A stretch of 64,000 bases of DNA. Source: Janibacter sp. HTCC2649 (GTDB lineage: Bacteria; Actinomycetota; Actinomycetes; Actinomycetales; Dermatophilaceae). Under the pieces are notes generated by a model. The model saw only the letters and a program-made list of their open reading frames with translations. It had not been told where the DNA came from and searched no databases. Shown here one piece after another: positions 61,474-64,000 of the stretch. The translations under genes and the position numbers were made by a program. The stretch lies in the NCBI RefSeq assembly GCF_000152705.1, contig NZ_CH672413.1:1339978-1403977 (forward strand), written 5' to 3'. The stretch's first letter is position 1. Every line of letters begins with the position of its first letter.

Positions 61474-61491
61474 GGACGCTCCTCGGTGGTG

Positions 61492-63627
61492 TCAGGTGAT
61501 GGATGGTGTGGGTGAGAGAGCGGGAGCTGGCTGACGGGCGTCCTCGTAGAACGCGATGAGGGACCAGCGGTCACCGTGCGTGACGCGGCGGACTCCGTGG
61601 ATGAGGGCCCCGGGATGGCTGATGGCCCAGCCACGCCGCCGCTCGACCACGCGCAACCCGCCATCGAGCAACATGACCAACTCGCCCCCGGAGGTCTGGT
61701 CGGGGTCCTCGAGCGGCACGTTGACGGTCCAGTGACTGTCGTCGGGGTGGAACGGGATGAAGGGTCTCGTGCGCTCGGAGAAATGACGCACGAACACTCC
61801 CCGCGGCACGGCGTGATCGGGTGCGGCGCCCTGCAGGCGCCGGGTGACGCTCTCTCCCAGGACCGCCTCGAGCTCGTCGAGCCCGAAGTCGACCTGGTAC
61901 TCGGGTCGACCGTCCACCGAGTCGATCACGAGCCCGCTGAGCCGTTCACGGGCCCGGTGCACGAGGGTCTCGCACTCCCAGTCCTCCAGGACCGACGTCC
62001 GGGTCACGTCGTCGCTGCCCGTCGGCTCGACCCCGCGCGTCCCCACCGGTCCGATGGCTGCAGCGGTGGCGGCCGAGAGCGCGGTGAGCGCCTCGATCTC
62101 CTCGGCCCGCAGGGTCGCCAGCTCCTCCGAGCGGTCGAGCAGCCTGGCGGAGATCTCGCGAAGGACGCGTCCCTCGTCGGCCCTCCCGGCGGCACCGACG
62201 GAGCCAGCTGGGCCAGCTGCGTCGGAGGTGTCCGCGGTGTCGGCGGGTGTTTCCCCGTGTGCCCGGGCAGCAGCCCCGACCACGGAAGCGCTCGGACGTG
62301 GGGCGGACAGTGGCAGGGCGGTGGCCATGAAGAACGCCGCCACGTCCGACATCGATGCACCGCACGTCGAGGACGCCGCCCCGGTGCGTGCCAACGACGG
62401 CACGTCGATCCCGACCCGCATCACGGTCCCCCGCCCGACGAGGCGACTCGTGAGGTATCCCCCGCAGACCAGCACACAACGCGGGGCCAGTTCCCACTGC
62501 TCGGCGTCGTCGCCGTCACCGACTGCGAGGTGGCACTCCCCACCCTCGTCCAGTCGCACCCAGGCCACGAGGTCGGTCCCGGCACGGGCACCCTGCTTCT
62601 CCTCGTCCACCGTCACCACGGCTGGCGGCTCGACGAGGGCCCCCATCGTCGCGATCCCCCGTGTCGTCAGCACCTCGTCGACGACGTCGACGACGCACCG
62701 GAAGGCCTCGAGGAGGTTCGACGAGCCCGACTCCGCGTCGGTGGACGAGTCATCCGACAGCTCATCGACGGGCAGGGCGCTCACCGCGGCGAGCGCCGCA
62801 GAAGTCACCCGGCGGCTCAGCACCTCGTCCCGACGGGTCACCGACCAGAGCAGGTGGCCCCGGGGATCGACGAACGCGTGGCGTGCCCTGCGCGGACCCC
62901 GGCTCAGTGCGGCCAGCTCGACCCGGCCCCCGGCGACGGCCTGCTCCTCGACCGCCGGCCTGGGCAGCCGACGCCACCGGTCCGGCGGCGGCATGTCGAA
63001 CTCGTGGACTCCCCCGGGCAGGTCGGCCCTCGAGCTCACGACCAGGTCGTAGGAGACAGACACGCGTGCCTCCGCCCCGCCGTGGGGCAGCACCTCGTGA
63101 CGCTGCTTCGCAGGGAAGACGAGCAGCCGTCCCGCGACGGCTTGGTAGACCGCACTGCCATGGCTGAGTGGCCCCTGACCCGATGCCGCACCCGCCCCGG
63201 CGCCGGTCGCCAGCTCGTTGGGGTGACCGGTGTTGGCAAAGCTCAGCTCCCCGCCCGGTCCGGGCGCTCGCAGATGGACCACCGCGCTCACATGGGCCGT
63301 GGGGTGGACGTGCGGCGCCACCCGCGACCCCGGCGCCGCGACAACCGGCCACGCGCGCTGGACGAGGAGGTCGAGCTCGTGGGTGGGGTGGCCGAGCTCG
63401 GCAAGGTAGGCCCATACCCCGGCGGCCACGGCTGCCGTCAGCTCGTCGAAATCGGGATCGTGGTGCAGGGTGTCGACCCCGTCGATGTCACCCGTCCAGG
63501 CAGCGCCTTCGGCGGGTGTGCGGCCGGCGAGGGAGAGGGCAGCCAGGACGAGCCGCTCGAGGGTCTCCGGGGCGAGGTCGAGGTCCTCATGGTGCACAGC
63601 GAGCGGGAACCACGTGTCCAGAGCCAT
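61492..63627 (-). CDS. Protein with two 2-oxoglutarate/Fe(II) oxygenase domains (prolyl-hydroxylase-like)
   Basis: 711 residues from the ATG 63625-63627, with GAGGAG five bases upstream; an upstream in-frame extension has no such site. Residues about 95-200 form one double-stranded beta-helix with HVHP (106-109), distal His177 and Arg188 (GRLLVFPAKQRHEVLP), like the TIGR02466 group. Residues about 600-705 form a prolyl-4-hydroxylase-like domain with HPD (H627, D629), H677 and R687 (VTHGDRWSLIAF). A 400-residue middle region has Cys and acidic stretches. Both sites appear complete, so it probably hydroxylates operon-encoded proteins. First gene of the operon. Confidence 0.85.
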   Translation of the reverse strand: MALDTWFPLAVHHEDLDLAPETLERLVLAALSLAGRTPAEGAAWTGDIDGVDTLHHDPDFDELTAAVAAGVWAYLAELGHPTHELDLLVQRAWPVVAAPGSRVAPHVHPTAHVSAVVHLRAPGPGGELSFANTGHPNELATGAGAGAASGQGPLSHGSAVYQAVAGRLLVFPAKQRHEVLPHGGAEARVSVSYDLVVSSRADLPGGVHEFDMPPPDRWRRLPRPAVEEQAVAGGRVELAALSRGPRRARHAFVDPRGHLLWSVTRRDEVLSRRVTSAALAAVSALPVDELSDDSSTDAESGSSNLLEAFRCVVDVVDEVLTTRGIATMGALVEPPAVVTVDEEKQGARAGTDLVAWVRLDEGGECHLAVGDGDDAEQWELAPRCVLVCGGYLTSRLVGRGTVMRVGIDVPSLARTGAASSTCGASMSDVAAFFMATALPLSAPRPSASVVGAAARAHGETPADTADTSDAAGPAGSVGAAGRADEGRVLREISARLLDRSEELATLRAEEIEALTALSAATAAAIGPVGTRGVEPTGSDDVTRTSVLEDWECETLVHRARERLSGLVIDSVDGRPEYQVDFGLDELEAVLGESVTRRLQGAAPDHAVPRGVFVRHFSERTRPFIPFHPDDSHWTVNVPLEDPDQTSGGELVMLLDGGLRVVERRRGWAISHPGALIHGVRRVTHGDRWSLIAFYEDARQPAPALSPTPSIT

Positions 63628-64000
63628 GGAACTCCTCACACCTTGCACAGGGGCGAATTCCGGGCACAAAGAAATGGCAGAATTCACTGTGTGAATTGAC
63701 GCAAGCAAGGGCGGGCGCATGAATGCGTCGCGATTTCCGAAAACCCACAACGGAGCCCGGAAGGACGGGTGGAGATTGCTTTCCCGAAGCCGTTCAGGTG
63801 CCGGTCCCCGGACATTCCTGAACAATCAGTCAGACTATTGCTCCTGCTTCTTCCGCGCAAGTAAATCGTCGAAACCCACGGCCCTCGATGGGCCAGCCGT
63901 CGCCCGGCTGATCCGCCAAACCCCACTGCCACAACGTCATTGGCCCCCCACAGGCCGCAGCGCGCGCCCGACTCGGTCAGCTCACCCGGGACAAAAAATT
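63628..64000. promoter_or_regulatory. Upstream region of the oxygenase/collagen-like operon; palindrome at 63681-63697
   Basis: This 373-base region is noticeably richer in A and T than its surroundings and carries no gene I can support. It contains the perfect palindrome AATTCAC-TGT-GTGAATT (63681-63697), 54 bases upstream of the oxygenase ATG, and the smaller dyad CGCAT-GA-ATGCG near 63713. The first is a good operator candidate for the operon's promoter. Nothing else is recognised up to the window's end. Confidence 0.5.

Overview
The window is about 70% GC, with GTG/TTG starts, short Shine-Dalgarno sites and densely packed, often overlapping genes. The gene set (ftsEX with an M23 peptidase and smpB, DUF3039, CsbD, an actinobacterial Tad pilus locus, WXG100 proteins with an FtsK/SpoIIIE ATPase, and a tmRNA with tag ANSKRTDFALAA) points to a high-GC actinomycete, probably Micrococcales and perhaps Intrasporangiaceae. 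The family-level placement is inference.

Layout. 0-7.7 kb: housekeeping and conserved genes on both strands (DUF3039, YqgE/AlgH, a repeat-tailed DEAD-box helicase, VanZ-like, malic enzyme, SIMPL, YgjV-like, PAP2 phosphatase). 7.7-8.3 kb: tmRNA (ssrA) with its terminator. 8.3-15.1 kb: NmrA-like oxidoreductase with a divergent HxlR regulator, a secreted phosphodiesterase, pyruvate carboxylase, CsbD and a DJ-1/PfpI protein. 15.2-20.9 kb: minus-strand run ftsE-ftsX-M23 peptidase-smpB-DUF2207. 21-23 kb: marR and a 14-TM drug exporter. 23.2-27.1 kb: secreted hydrolase, an unknown gene, prfB and a Pr6Pr membrane protein. 27.3-31.9 kb: Tad/Flp pilus operon (tadA, tadB, tadC, pilin, two TadE-like proteins, one TadG-like).

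32.2-49.5 kb is a WXG100/type VII-like secretion locus: FHA protein, WXG100 proteins, a 1472-residue FHA-FtsK/SpoIIIE ATPase resembling EssC, a membrane-anchored propeller/FnIII protein, MoxR, DUF58 and a transglutaminase-fold protein lacking its catalytic Cys and His. A minus-strand cassette (WXG100-like chaperone, nuclease-type polymorphic toxin, probable immunity protein) is inserted in it. The cassette is flanked by about 165-bp direct repeats copied from the 3' end of the FHA gene, so it looks like a recently exchanged effector module. A transmembrane Ser/Thr kinase and two small membrane proteins follow.

52-63.6 kb is a six-gene minus-strand operon that I consider the most unusual part. 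A protein with two 2-oxoglutarate/Fe(II) oxygenase domains (one prolyl-4-hydroxylase-like) leads. It is followed by an unknown 204-residue protein, two collagen-like Gly-X-Y proteins rich in X-Pro-Gly, a 960-residue pentapeptide-repeat protein, and a 1509-residue protein with an internal hydrophobic helical region and NHL-type repeats. The two large proteins share a recurring module. The inference is a surface or secreted assembly with hydroxylated collagen-like components, possibly exported by the adjacent type VII-like machine.
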